Shown: piece after piece, positions 53,809 through 63,612 of the stretch
Layout: each line of letters opens with the position of its first letter
How positions within the stretch are numbered: the stretch's first letter is position 1
Assembly: GCF_000741215.1 (NCBI RefSeq)
Contig: NZ_JGYX01000007.1
Location: 166,529-230,528, forward strand
Reading direction: 5' to 3'
Source of the DNA: Bifidobacterium pullorum subsp. gallinarum
Lineage (GTDB): Bacteria > Actinomycetota > Actinomycetes > Actinomycetales > Bifidobacteriaceae
Length of the DNA stretch: 64,000 nt
The notes under the pieces: model-generated
Seen by the model: only the letters and a program-made list of their open reading frames with translations
Told to the model about the DNA's origin: nothing
The model's database searches: none
Position numbers and translations under genes: made by a program

Positions 53809-55206
53809 ATGCACGCTGAAAGCGTGCTGTATGATGGCTTTGTGAACACACGGCGATGGTTACTGACATGTGGGTCCGCGTTCCGGCGCATTGCGGGGAA
53901 TGTTGCGGAGCAACGCTGTTATGGCGCGTTGAGGTGGTGTCTGCTGGCGTTATGCGGAGCGTTCTATATGTGGATCGCCGGGAAAATCGGGTTGGGCGCC
54001 ACCGACGGCGGTCCCGACGAGATGATGCGATCGCTGATTCCCCGATGCATGATCAATGGCAATTGGCTACCGTCGGGTTATGACAGTTGTGCCATCTACG
54101 GAATTGGCAATTGGTCATACGCGTTTTATCCCCAGTTCATTGCCGCGTATCTGAGCGCATTTTTCATGAGTATCGCCAAAATGCTTGGAATGTCCGCGAG
54201 CATGATTTTCATGTGGGGCCGTGGGGCGAGCATCGTTTTCGGGTTGGTGACGTTGTTCTGCGTTAGCGAAACGGTTTCCGTCGTGTTTCGTGGCGCCCGG
54301 AACCGTGGCCTGATGGTGTGCCTGGCCGTGGCTTTGATGGGAGCGTGGCCCCAGTTCGCTTTTCTGAGCTCATATATGAATAACGATATCGCCGCAATGT
54401 GCGGTGTTACGTTGTTGGTCTATGCCATGGTTTCGGGCGTCAAGGACGGATGGCGGCTCCGCAACGCGCTGGTGCTGAGCTTGGGCGTGATCGTGGCCGG
54501 GCTTGGGTACTGGAATGCGTATGGATTCGTGTTGGTTGCGATTTGCGTGTTCATTGCCACGGCACTTCTGCAGAACCGTGACGACATGGTGAAAGGCGTG
54601 CGGTTGATCGCCGTCGCTGCCGGTGTTTGCGCCGTGGTGGTGCTGCCGTTCTTCGCCGTCAATGTGGTGCGCTACGGCGACCTGATCGGCATGTCCACAT
54701 TCCACGAGCGATATGTGGAATGGCTCGCCGCGGGCGGGGAGGTGCTGCAGCATCCGTGGCGCGACACCGTGGATGAATTGTTCTTCGAATCCAATTTCGT
54801 CCAGGACACCGTCCAATCGTTCATCGGCGATCTTGGATACATGGCGGTCACGATGCCATATGCGAAGTACCTGCTGTATATCACTTGGACGCTGATCGGC
54901 ACGGGGCTGTTCCTGTCTGTGGTTCCCCGTTATGCCAGGAACGTGAAGTTTCTCACGGTTGCGATTGCGGTGCTGGCCGCATCGGCGATTACGCTGTGCC
55001 TGTACATGTATTACAATCTCAACACGGATTATCAGCCGCAGGGACGGTACATCATCTATTTGCTCGTCCCATTGGTGATCGGCATCGTTGCTGGCATCGG
55101 CAAGGTCTATGAGTTTCGTGGGATGATACCGAAGATCGTGCTTCTGCTGGCGGTAATATGGTATGTTAGCGTTGGCGTGGACTTTTTTCGTCACGACTGT
55201 GAATGA
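53809..55206 (+). CDS. Polytopic membrane protein, DUF2142/GT-C-like
   Basis: A 465-residue protein with about ten or more hydrophobic helices. The first extracellular loop carries GGPDEMMRSLIPRCM, resembling the acidic loop of GT-C and DUF2142 proteins. It is expected to move sugars from polyprenyl-phosphate donors onto a surface polymer. The following gene encodes the GT2 that would make such donors. The ATG at 53809 is 5 bp after the end of an insertion sequence, and the ribosome site is poor (GGGAG with short spacing). The true 5' end may have been lost; GTG at 53842 is another start. Confidence 0.78.
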   Translation: MHAESVLYDGFVNTRRWLLTCGSAFRRIAGNVAEQRCYGALRWCLLALCGAFYMWIAGKIGLGATDGGPDEMMRSLIPRCMINGNWLPSGYDSCAIYGIGNWSYAFYPQFIAAYLSAFFMSIAKMLGMSASMIFMWGRGASIVFGLVTLFCVSETVSVVFRGARNRGLMVCLAVALMGAWPQFAFLSSYMNNDIAAMCGVTLLVYAMVSGVKDGWRLRNALVLSLGVIVAGLGYWNAYGFVLVAICVFIATALLQNRDDMVKGVRLIAVAAGVCAVVVLPFFAVNVVRYGDLIGMSTFHERYVEWLAAGGEVLQHPWRDTVDELFFESNFVQDTVQSFIGDLGYMAVTMPYAKYLLYITWTLIGTGLFLSVVPRYARNVKFLTVAIAVLAASAITLCLYMYYNLNTDYQPQGRYIIYLLVPLVIGIVAGIGKVYEFRGMIPKIVLLLAVIWYVSVGVDFFRHDCE

Positions 55207-55227
55207 GCAGGGATGGGAGGGTGTGCT

Positions 55228-56190
55228 GTGGACGGGGCTGATATAGATCGGCTGAAAACCATCGAGGTGCTGGTTCCCTGCTATAACGAGGAATCGGTGC
55301 TTCCTCTGCTGTTCGAACGGTTGGACTCGCTTGCCGTTGCGGTGGGCGAGCAGGGGAAGCCGTATCGGTTGGCGTTCCTGTTCGTCGACGACGGTTCGAA
55401 GGACGGGACCCGTGATCTGATTCGTGGCTATGCGGTCGGCCGAGATGATGTAAAATACGTGTTCCTGTCGCGTAATTTCGGCAAGGAGACTGCGATGCTT
55501 GCGGGCATCGATATCGTGGACGCCGATGCCTTGGTCATCATCGATGCTGATTTGCAGGATCCGCCGGAGCTCATTCCGGAGATGGCCGATCTGTGGTTGT
55601 CCGGATACGAGGATGTCTATGCCCGACGGCGTTCCAGAAAAGGGGAGAGTTGGCTGAAAAAGGTCACATCGCATTTATATTATTCCCTGTTGCAGAAAGT
55701 TACGAATATCGACATTCAGCGGGATACCGGCGATTTTCGCCTTCTGGACAGAAAATGCGTCGAGGCGTTGAAACGGCTTCGCGAGACCGATCGTAATTCC
55801 AAGGCCTTGTTCAGCTGGATCGGATTCAAGAAGATCGAGTTCATCTATGACCGCGACGCAAGGGCCGCCGGCAAAACAAAGTGGAACTACATACAGCTGG
55901 TCAAACTGGCACTGGATGGCATCACCTCGTTCACGGTGGCGCCGTTGCGCGTGATGACGCTCATCGGCGGTGTGATTTCGCTATGCGCGGTGGTCTATGC
56001 GTTGGTGGTCTTCGTCAGGACCTTGGTCTGGGGCATCGATGTTCCCGGATATGCGTCATTGCTGATCATCGTCCTTGTGCTGGGCGGAATCCAATTGATC
56101 GGATTGGGCATAATCGGCGAATATCTCGGACGTGTGTTCGTGCAGACGAAGAACCGCCCGAATTACTTTGTCGAAGAAGAAAAGTTGTAG
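55228..56190 (+). CDS. Polyprenyl-phosphate glycosyltransferase, GT2 (GtrB/DPM1-like)
   Basis: A 320-residue GT2 enzyme that loads a sugar onto a polyprenyl phosphate at the inner membrane face. The nucleotide-binding start VLVPCYNEESVL, the metal-binding DADLQD near residue 108, and two C-terminal transmembrane helices match GtrB-type proteins. GTG at 55228 is chosen because GGGAGG precedes it; an ATG at 55213 is in frame. It follows the GT-C-like gene by about 20 bp, and the two are a natural pair. Confidence 0.9.
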   Translation: MDGADIDRLKTIEVLVPCYNEESVLPLLFERLDSLAVAVGEQGKPYRLAFLFVDDGSKDGTRDLIRGYAVGRDDVKYVFLSRNFGKETAMLAGIDIVDADALVIIDADLQDPPELIPEMADLWLSGYEDVYARRRSRKGESWLKKVTSHLYYSLLQKVTNIDIQRDTGDFRLLDRKCVEALKRLRETDRNSKALFSWIGFKKIEFIYDRDARAAGKTKWNYIQLVKLALDGITSFTVAPLRVMTLIGGVISLCAVVYALVVFVRTLVWGIDVPGYASLLIIVLVLGGIQLIGLGIIGEYLGRVFVQTKNRPNYFVEEEKL

Positions 56191-56292
56191 AGGGTTTGCG
56201 ATAAAAGGGCCATCCTCGTCCGGGCGGTTTCCGTCCCTCCTTCCCTCTGATTATCCTTGAGACAGGACACCAACAACGAAAGCAGGTTCTTC

Positions 56293-57195
56293 ATGAAGGG
56301 CATCATTCTCGCCGGTGGTTCGGGTACACGGTTATATCCGTTGACGACGGTGACGTCGAAACAGTTGCTTCCTGTGTATGACAAACCGATGATCTACTAT
56401 CCGCTGAGCGTGATGATGATGGCGGGAATCCGTAACATCCTGATCATTTCCACGCCGCATGATCTGCCGAATTTCGAACGTTTGTTGGGCGACGGTTCGC
56501 AGTACGGCGTCCGGTTCTCCTATAAGGTGCAGCCGAGCCCGGATGGCTTGGCACAGGCCTTTTTGTTGGGAGAGGAGTTCATCGCGGGGGAGCCGTGCGC
56601 GTTGGTGCTGGGTGACAACATCTTCTACGGCAACGGGCTGACCCGTACGTTGCGCGGTGCCGTGAAGAAGGCCGAAGAGGGCGTCGCCACGGTGTTCGGC
56701 TATTACGTGGATGATCCGGAGCGGTACGGCGTGGTGGAATTCGATGCGAATCACAGGGCAGTGAGCATCGAGGAGAAGCCTGCCGTGCCGAAGTCGAATT
56801 ATGCGGTGACCGGCTTGTATTTCTACGACTCCCGTGTGGTCGAATATGCGAAGAAGGTGCGGCCGTCGGCGCGTGGCGAGCTGGAGATCACCGATCTGAA
56901 TCGTATGTATCTGGAGGACGGCACGCTGAGCGTGCGCACGTTGGGGCGCGGTTATGCCTGGCTGGATACCGGCACGATGGATTCGCTGTTCGAAGCGGGG
57001 GAGTTCGTTCGCACCGTGCAGAGGGCACAAGGTTTGCCAATCGCCGTGGCTGAAGAGATTGCGTACGAGAACGGGTGGATCGACCGGGAACAGCTCCTCA
57101 AATCAGCGGAGAAGTACGGCAAGAGCCCCTATGGCAAGCATCTCAAGGATGTCGCCGACAACAAGATCATCGCCGGTCCCCGTTATGAAGATTGA
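56293..57195 (+). CDS. rfbA: Glucose-1-phosphate thymidylyltransferase
   Basis: Makes dTDP-glucose from glucose-1-phosphate and dTTP, the first step toward dTDP-rhamnose and related deoxysugars. The 300-residue protein has [11 protein letters not shown] at the N-terminus, the [15 protein letters not shown] segment, and the nucleotide-site GDNIFYG near residue 110, all typical of RmlA. The start at 56293 (MKGIILAGG) replaces a longer open frame. The rfbB, rfbC and rfbD genes are not in the window. Confidence 0.95.
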   Translation: MKGIILAGGSGTRLYPLTTVTSKQLLPVYDKPMIYYPLSVMMMAGIRNILIISTPHDLPNFERLLGDGSQYGVRFSYKVQPSPDGLAQAFLLGEEFIAGEPCALVLGDNIFYGNGLTRTLRGAVKKAEEGVATVFGYYVDDPERYGVVEFDANHRAVSIEEKPAVPKSNYAVTGLYFYDSRVVEYAKKVRPSARGELEITDLNRMYLEDGTLSVRTLGRGYAWLDTGTMDSLFEAGEFVRTVQRAQGLPIAVAEEIAYENGWIDREQLLKSAEKYGKSPYGKHLKDVADNKIIAGPRYED

Positions 57196-57298
57196 CGGCA
57201 AACGCGCGAATCGGTCGTGGGAGCCGTCGGTGTGGGCCGACGGTTTGGTACAGTATCGGTACCGGCGATGAACATTGCGGGTCGAAGGAGCGGACAGA

Positions 57299-58114
57299 GT
57301 GAGCATACTGGAGATTTTTTCCCATAAGAACTGGCTGTTGCTGAAGGCCATGGTGTCTTCGGACTTCAAATTGCGGTACAAGCAGTCGATGCTGGGATAC
57401 TTGTGGTCAGTGCTCAAGCCGCTGATGCTGTTTGGCGTCATGTATGTGGTCTTCATCCACTTCCTGCGCTTCGGCGACAGCGTGCCCCACTTTTCCGTCG
57501 GTCTGCTGTTGGGCATCGTCATGTGGAACTTTTTCTCGGAGACGACCTCTGGGGGACTGAACGCCGTGGTCGGTCACGGCGACCTGCTGCGCAAGATCAA
57601 GTTTTCGAAATACATCGTCGTCGTGTCCGCCGCCACGAGCGCGCTGATCAATCTCGGCATAAGCTTCGTCGTTGTGATGCTGTTCGCACTGGCCAACGGC
57701 GTGCACTTCACATGGTCGGCGCTGCTGATCATACCGATTTTCATCGAGCTGTTCTTTCTTGCCTTGGGCGTTGCCTTTTTTCTGGGAGCGGCGTACGTGT
57801 ATTTCCGTGACCTCAGTCCGATTTGGGAAGTCGTGATGCAAGCGGGTTTCTACGCCACGCCGATCATCTATCCGGTATCTCTCGTGGTCACGAACGCCGG
57901 CGAGTTCATCGCCAGGCTGCAGTTGCTGCTGAATCCCGCGGCACAGATCGTGCAGGATGCCCGTCATGTGCTCATCGCTCCCGAAAACGTGACGGTATGG
58001 GAGAACTGGCCGCCGTATATCGCGGTCATACCGGTGATTCTTTCGTTCCTGATTTTCCTGGGCGGATTGAAGTTCTATACAGCCAAGTCGAAGTCGTTTG
58101 CGGAATTAGTGTGA
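57299..58114 (+). CDS. Polysaccharide ABC transporter permease (Wzm-like)
   Basis: A 271-residue membrane protein of the ABC2 type with six predicted helices, which moves a lipid-linked polysaccharide across the membrane. The opening FKLRYKQSMLGYLWSVLKPL is characteristic of Wzm/TagG proteins. It starts at GTG 57299 after AAGGAG. The ATPase gene follows 13 bp downstream. Confidence 0.92.
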   Translation: MSILEIFSHKNWLLLKAMVSSDFKLRYKQSMLGYLWSVLKPLMLFGVMYVVFIHFLRFGDSVPHFSVGLLLGIVMWNFFSETTSGGLNAVVGHGDLLRKIKFSKYIVVVSAATSALINLGISFVVVMLFALANGVHFTWSALLIIPIFIELFFLALGVAFFLGAAYVYFRDLSPIWEVVMQAGFYATPIIYPVSLVVTNAGEFIARLQLLLNPAAQIVQDARHVLIAPENVTVWENWPPYIAVIPVILSFLIFLGGLKFYTAKSKSFAELV

Positions 58115-58127
58115 GGGGAGCGGCACG

Positions 58128-59330
58128 ATGATGAACAAGGAAATGCAGCTGCCGGAAGACGTGGCTTTGAGGGTCACTGACGTCTCCAAAAGCTTCAAAC
58201 TGCCGACCGAACGCGCGGGCAGTCTGAAAAACGCCTTGGTCAACTGGGCGCGTGGCATACGGGGATACCGCATTCAGCAGGTTCTCGAGGGGATCACCTT
58301 CGATGTGCATAAGGGCGATTTCTTCGGCATCGTGGGAAAGAACGGTTCCGGCAAGTCTACGCTGCTGAAGATCATCTCGGGCATCTACGCGGCGGATACC
58401 GGGACGGTGCAGACCGTGGGCAAGCTGGTGCCGTTCATCGAGCTTGGCGTCGGATTCAACCCGGAGCTCACCGGCCGTGAGAACGTCTATCTCAACGGCG
58501 CGATGCTGGGCTTCTCCAACGATGAGATCGACGCGATGTATGACGACATCGTCGAATTCGCGGAGCTCGGCGATTTCATGGAACAGAAGCTCAAAAACTA
58601 TTCGAGCGGCATGCAGGTGCGTCTGGCGTTTTCCGTGGCCATCAAATCACAAGGCGACATCCTGGTGCTCGATGAGGTGCTTGCCGTCGGTGACGAGGCA
58701 TTTCAGAAGAAATGCCAGGATTATTTCTTCGAAGCGAAACGCAAGAAGAAGACGATCATCCTGGTGACCCACTCGATGGCGGATGTCCGTCGGTACTGCA
58801 ATCGCGCCATGTTCATCCAGGACGGCCGGATCGCCCAGATCGGCGATCCCGACCTGATCGCCGATGCCTATTCGAATTCATTCCTCGGTACCACTGCGAC
58901 CGTGGGGAGCGGCACCAAAGGTTACGGTCATGACGCTACGCTCGATGGCATCGAGATTCAGGTCGACGGTGCCGAGCAGCAGTATCTCGACCAGTACGAG
59001 GATTTCGACATCGTCGTCGACCTGGATTGCAAACGAGATCTGCGTTCGGATCAGATTCATATCGATGTCGTAGATGGTCGCGGTTGGATGGCGTTCTCGC
59101 TGCCGAACCAGGGCGAGAAGCCGTTCATTATCACCAAGGGCAAACACCGTCTGACGTTCCATGTGCAGAATGTGCTTGCGTTTGGTGACTACCATATCGA
59201 CGTTGCCTTTGATGATGGCAACGACCGTTACCTCATCGCCCAGCGCGCCTACAGCTTCCATCTTGTCGGACACGCCGTCGCCGCCAGTCCGTTGACGGTG
59301 CCTCATTCCACCTGCGTTATGGACCACTGA
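58128..59330 (+). CDS. Polysaccharide ABC transporter ATPase with Wzt C-terminal domain
   Basis: A 400-residue ATPase. Walker A GKNGSGKST is near residue 72, signature YSSGMQVRLAF near 160, and Walker B LVLDEVLAVGD. After residue 250 there is a beta-rich Wzt_C-like domain of about 140 residues, which in Wzt proteins recognises the end of the polysaccharide chain. This implies export of a terminally modified glycan. The ATG at 58128 is used; 58131 is equivalent. Confidence 0.93.
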   Translation: MMNKEMQLPEDVALRVTDVSKSFKLPTERAGSLKNALVNWARGIRGYRIQQVLEGITFDVHKGDFFGIVGKNGSGKSTLLKIISGIYAADTGTVQTVGKLVPFIELGVGFNPELTGRENVYLNGAMLGFSNDEIDAMYDDIVEFAELGDFMEQKLKNYSSGMQVRLAFSVAIKSQGDILVLDEVLAVGDEAFQKKCQDYFFEAKRKKKTIILVTHSMADVRRYCNRAMFIQDGRIAQIGDPDLIADAYSNSFLGTTATVGSGTKGYGHDATLDGIEIQVDGAEQQYLDQYEDFDIVVDLDCKRDLRSDQIHIDVVDGRGWMAFSLPNQGEKPFIITKGKHRLTFHVQNVLAFGDYHIDVAFDDGNDRYLIAQRAYSFHLVGHAVAASPLTVPHSTCVMDH

Positions 59331-59358
59331 CCGAACCGCGAATCGAGAGAGTAGACCC

Positions 59359-62300
59359 ATGTACAAGCTTATAGACGATACGAACTACAGCGCGTTCATC
59401 GAGTCCGTTGAAACGAAACGCACCAGCGTCTCGACGACGGTGGCGGTGATTCGCGGGTGGGCCGTCGATAAATTCCGGAAGACCGCGATGACTGTGACGG
59501 TCGAGGACCCCCATGTGACGGTGAAGCAGACGGAACGCGGCGACGTGGCTGACGTCTTCGAGCTTGATCATCATGAGCCTGCGGGTTTCAGGATCGAAAC
59601 GGCCTCGCAGGACCGGCGGATCACGCTAAGGCTCAGCGGTCCGGGAACGTCGGTCGAGAAAAACATTGACGTCGCGAACGTGCGCCGTATGTTGCGGATG
59701 CAGGGGATGAAAACCCGTGCCCGTCGTTGGACGTCGTATGCATTGAACGTATGGCATCCTTCGGGGTTCCGCGCGGTGGCGGATGTCGTTCGTCGCAGGG
59801 TGGTTACGGGTGATCCCGGCTATAACATGTGGATCAAACGGCATGAGACGATGAATCGTCGTGACGCGGAGGCGCTGCAACGCGGTTTCGCCAGGCGTCC
59901 GTTGATTTCGATCGTCACTCCCGTGTACAACGTCGAGGAGCAATGGCTTCGCCGTCTGGTGCAGAGCATGAAGGACCAATGGTATCCGAACTGGGAACTG
60001 TGTCTGGCCGATGACTGTTCGCCGGCGCCGCATATCAAGCCGTTGCTGGAGGAACTCGCCCGTGAGGATCCGCGAATCAAGGTGGTGTTCCGGACCGAGA
60101 ACGGGCGTATCGCGAAGGCGACCAATTCCGCCATTGAACTGGCCTGTGGCGAATACGTTGGTTTCATGGACAATGATGACGAGCTTCCGCCCCAGGCGTT
60201 GTTCGAGGTCGTTCGCGCGGTGAACAAGCGTCCCGATATTGATTTCATCTACACCGATGAGGACAAGATCAACGAACAGGGTGTGCGGTTCGATCCGTTC
60301 TTCAAACCCGGGTTTTCTCCGATGCTGTTGCTCGGACACAACTACATCACGCATTTCGTCGTGGTGAGTCGTGGACTGCTTGATAAGGTTGGTTATCTGC
60401 GCGCCGAGTATGACGGAAGCCAGGATTACGATTTCGTATTGCGTGCGACGGAGCAGGCGCGTTGCGTGCATCATATCCCGCAGATTCTGTATCACTGGCG
60501 TACGCTTGACAGTTCAGTAGCGGGGGATCCCCGCAGTAAGATGTATGCCTACACAGCGGGACAAAGGGCTCTCGAGGATGCGATGCGCCGTCGGGGGATC
60601 GATGCGGTCGTGACGATGCTGGATAATTACGGCACTTACAAGATCGACTGCCGGTTCGACCAGCCAAAAGTGACTGTGGTCGTGAGTTCGTATACGGACG
60701 AGCAGCTTGATCACCTGCGTCGGATGACGGATTATCCATGTGCCGAATTCATCCGGTCGTCGTCCTTTGACTCGGAACGTGTGGATACCGAGTATGTGAT
60801 GTTGTTGGACGGGTTGATGCCGCAGGCCTCCGACTGGCTTCGGGAAATGGTGAACTACGGTCGGTTCCCCGGAGTCGGCATCGTCGGCGGCAAGACTTTC
60901 GACAGGAACGACCGCGTATTAAACGCAGGACTCACGCTTCGGGCGATGCGGACGTCGCAGCCGTTCGAGATGCGCGGAAAATGGGATGAAGGAATCGGAT
61001 ATTATTTCCGTGATATTCTGCCACGTGAGATGTTCGCGGTCACTGAGGACTGCATGCTGATCCCGCTGGAGGACTACCGGAAACTGCACGGTCCGGACAA
61101 GACCCTGCCCGCGGGCATGCGGGGTGTGGACATATGCGTCAGGGAACGTGCCCAGCTGAAGAAGCGTGTGGTATGGCAGCCGTATTCGGCTTTCGTCGAT
61201 ATCAAGGCCAATCCGATCGCCCTCGACAAGGCGGACATCGTCGATTATGTCTCGCAGCACCTGGGACTGACGGATCCGTATGCCGCCGCCGCCTTCCCCT
61301 ATGCACAGCAGGAACAGCCGGGACTTGCGTACTCCATCGATTCCGTGGATTGGGAGGATGGTTCGAGACAATACCGAATCATCGGCTGGGCGGCGGATCT
61401 GCACAGCAGAGATGTGCCGGAATTGTCCTTGGTCAAAAACGGTTGGGCACATTTGGACTCTCTCGAACGGACGTTGCGCCCGGATGTCAACGCCCGGTTC
61501 AATCTGCCGGGAGACAGGATGTACGGGTTCGTGGTCTTCGTCTCCGTGGATGATACCGTGATGGAATCCGGCGATCATACGTTGAAATTCCGCATGGTCA
61601 CTGCGACTGACAGGAAAATCGCCAAGGTCCACGTGTCCTCGACCAGGATGGGGCGCAGACTGTCGGATGCCATGGGGAAAGCGCGTGTGTTGCGTTATCC
61701 GAGAAGCACGTTCTTCCGTTTGAAGGACCGTTTCATGAAGGGGCGTTGGCAGACGATTCGCTACCGCAGGCTTGTTGCGAAAACCGAACGTTTCGATGCC
61801 GATGCCATCGCCCGGGAAATAGCGGATATGCAGTACAAGCCATTGATTTCGCTGTTGGTTCCCGTATACAACGTCGAACCTCGTTGGCTGCGTCGCTGCG
61901 TGGAATCCGTACGACAGCAGTTCTATCCGAACTGGGAGCTTTGCCTGGCGGACGATTGCTCGACCGATCCGAGGGTGCGCGCCACACTTGAGGAACTGGT
62001 TGCGCAGGATTCGCGTATCAAGGTGGTGTTCCGTGAAAAGAACGGGCACATCTCGCGTGCGACGAATTCGGCTCTTGAAATCGCAGTCGGCGAATTCATC
62101 GGATTGCTGGACAACGACGATGAACTGCCTCCGCATGCCTTGTATGAGGTCGTTAAAGTGTTGAATGCTGATAATGGCCTCGATTTGATCTATACGGACG
62201 AGGACAAGATCGACGAGCAGGGGAAGCGCTTCAGCCCACATTTCAAGCCGGACTATTCGCCGGATCTGCTGCTAAGCACGAACTACATCAGTCATTTCGG

Positions 62301-63447
62301 CGTATACCGCAAATCGATCGTCGATGAGATTGGTGGACTGCGCGTAGGTTACGAGGGGTCGCAGGATTATGATCTGGTGCTGCGTTTCGTTGAACATACT
62401 ACGCGTGATCGGATCTGCCACATTCCAAAGGTGCTGTATCACTGGCGGACGCTGGCCACGTCGACCGCATCCAGCGGCAATGCAAAGAGCTACACCTCCG
62501 ATGCAGGCCTTCGCGCCCTGCGGTCCGCGATGGATCGGCGCGGCATTCCCGCGGAGGTGCATCTGGAGGGGCCCAACGGCATTTATGACGTGGAATATGA
62601 CATCGCCGAACCGGCATTGGTTTCGGTCATTATCCCGACGAAAAACGGGTACGATAATATCGAGCGATGCCTGAATTCCATTATTGAGAAGACCACGTAT
62701 GAGAATTACGAGATCATCATCGCGGATAACGGCAGCACCAATGAGAAGATGTTTGATCTGTACGACCGGTACCGTGAACGGTTAGGTGACCGTTTCCATG
62801 TGGAGGAGATCGATATCCCCTTCAATTTCTCGCGCATCAACAATCTCGCCGCGCAAAAGGCCCAAGGCCGGTATCTGCTGTTCATGAACGATGATACCGA
62901 AGTCATCATGCCGGATTGGATGCGCACGATGGTGTCGTTCTGCCAGCTTGAACGTGTGGGTGTAGTCGGGGCGAAGCTGTACTACCCGGACAATACCATC
63001 CAGCATGCCGGCATCGTGCTCGGACTGACGGGGGTGGCCGGGCATATCCAGGTCGGGTTCCCTCGGGGTGATTTCGGGTATTTCGGCAGGCTGATAGAGA
63101 ACGTGAACTATTCGGCCGTGACCGCAGCGTGCTGCATGGTCAAGGCCGAGGATTTCCGTGCGGTCGACGGATTCGACGAGGATCTCGCGGTGGCCTATAA
63201 CGATGTCGATCTATGCATTCGCATCGGCAGGCTCGGTCGTGACATCGTGTGGGCTCACGAGGCGGAACTTTACCATTTCGAATCGGTGACCCGTGGCTAC
63301 GACGTCAAAAACGAGCGGAAGAAGGCCCGGTTGCAGACCGAGGCGAAGAAGCTCTACGCCAGATATACGGATTTGATTGATAACGATCCGTACTACAACC
63401 CAAATCTCTCGAGGACATCGGGCAACTATTGGGTCAGAAAGGTCTGA
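59359..63447 (+). CDS. Multi-module glycosyltransferase with four GT-A-like domains
   Basis: A 1,362-residue cytoplasmic protein. Module A1 starts near residue 182 (SIVTPVYNVEE) and has DNDDELPP near 268. Module B1 starts near 435 and has lost the metal-binding motif (LLDGLMPQ at the corresponding place). After a linker, module A2 starts near 827 (LLVPVYNVE) with DNDDELPP near 915. Module B2 starts near 1087 (VIIPTKNG) with NDDTEV near 1174 and NDVDLC near 1279. A1/A2 and B1/B2 are paralogous, so the protein looks like a duplicated A-B pair. It probably builds the repeat unit or chain of the exported polysaccharide. Confidence 0.92.
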   Translation: MYKLIDDTNYSAFIESVETKRTSVSTTVAVIRGWAVDKFRKTAMTVTVEDPHVTVKQTERGDVADVFELDHHEPAGFRIETASQDRRITLRLSGPGTSVEKNIDVANVRRMLRMQGMKTRARRWTSYALNVWHPSGFRAVADVVRRRVVTGDPGYNMWIKRHETMNRRDAEALQRGFARRPLISIVTPVYNVEEQWLRRLVQSMKDQWYPNWELCLADDCSPAPHIKPLLEELAREDPRIKVVFRTENGRIAKATNSAIELACGEYVGFMDNDDELPPQALFEVVRAVNKRPDIDFIYTDEDKINEQGVRFDPFFKPGFSPMLLLGHNYITHFVVVSRGLLDKVGYLRAEYDGSQDYDFVLRATEQARCVHHIPQILYHWRTLDSSVAGDPRSKMYAYTAGQRALEDAMRRRGIDAVVTMLDNYGTYKIDCRFDQPKVTVVVSSYTDEQLDHLRRMTDYPCAEFIRSSSFDSERVDTEYVMLLDGLMPQASDWLREMVNYGRFPGVGIVGGKTFDRNDRVLNAGLTLRAMRTSQPFEMRGKWDEGIGYYFRDILPREMFAVTEDCMLIPLEDYRKLHGPDKTLPAGMRGVDICVRERAQLKKRVVWQPYSAFVDIKANPIALDKADIVDYVSQHLGLTDPYAAAAFPYAQQEQPGLAYSIDSVDWEDGSRQYRIIGWAADLHSRDVPELSLVKNGWAHLDSLERTLRPDVNARFNLPGDRMYGFVVFVSVDDTVMESGDHTLKFRMVTATDRKIAKVHVSSTRMGRRLSDAMGKARVLRYPRSTFFRLKDRFMKGRWQTIRYRRLVAKTERFDADAIAREIADMQYKPLISLLVPVYNVEPRWLRRCVESVRQQFYPNWELCLADDCSTDPRVRATLEELVAQDSRIKVVFREKNGHISRATNSALEIAVGEFIGLLDNDDELPPHALYEVVKVLNADNGLDLIYTDEDKIDEQGKRFSPHFKPDYSPDLLLSTNYISHFGVYRKSIVDEIGGLRVGYEGSQDYDLVLRFVEHTTRDRICHIPKVLYHWRTLATSTASSGNAKSYTSDAGLRALRSAMDRRGIPAEVHLEGPNGIYDVEYDIAEPALVSVIIPTKNGYDNIERCLNSIIEKTTYENYEIIIADNGSTNEKMFDLYDRYRERLGDRFHVEEIDIPFNFSRINNLAAQKAQGRYLLFMNDDTEVIMPDWMRTMVSFCQLERVGVVGAKLYYPDNTIQHAGIVLGLTGVAGHIQVGFPRGDFGYFGRLIENVNYSAVTAACCMVKAEDFRAVDGFDEDLAVAYNDVDLCIRIGRLGRDIVWAHEAELYHFESVTRGYDVKNERKKARLQTEAKKLYARYTDLIDNDPYYNPNLSRTSGNYWVRKV

Positions 63448-63465
63448 CGCCACCGATATGACGAC

Positions 63466-63503
63466 AGCGGGCCGGAACCCCATGACTGGTTTCGGCCCGC
63501 TGC
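63466..63503 (+). terminator. Terminator-like hairpin of the polysaccharide operon
   Basis: A 15-bp stem with one mismatch (63466-63480 with 63489-63503) and an 8-nt loop, placed 18 bp after the stop of the multi-module gene. No long T tract follows. Confidence 0.65.
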
Positions 63504-63612
63504 TCATTGCATCAGTATATGATGGCGCAGTATACGAATGCGGCGCATGTTTCGGGGTCGGTTGTGCCCGAAGTCTTGCGCAAAAGCGGTCTGGCCCGTT
63601 GCCGGGTCGGTT

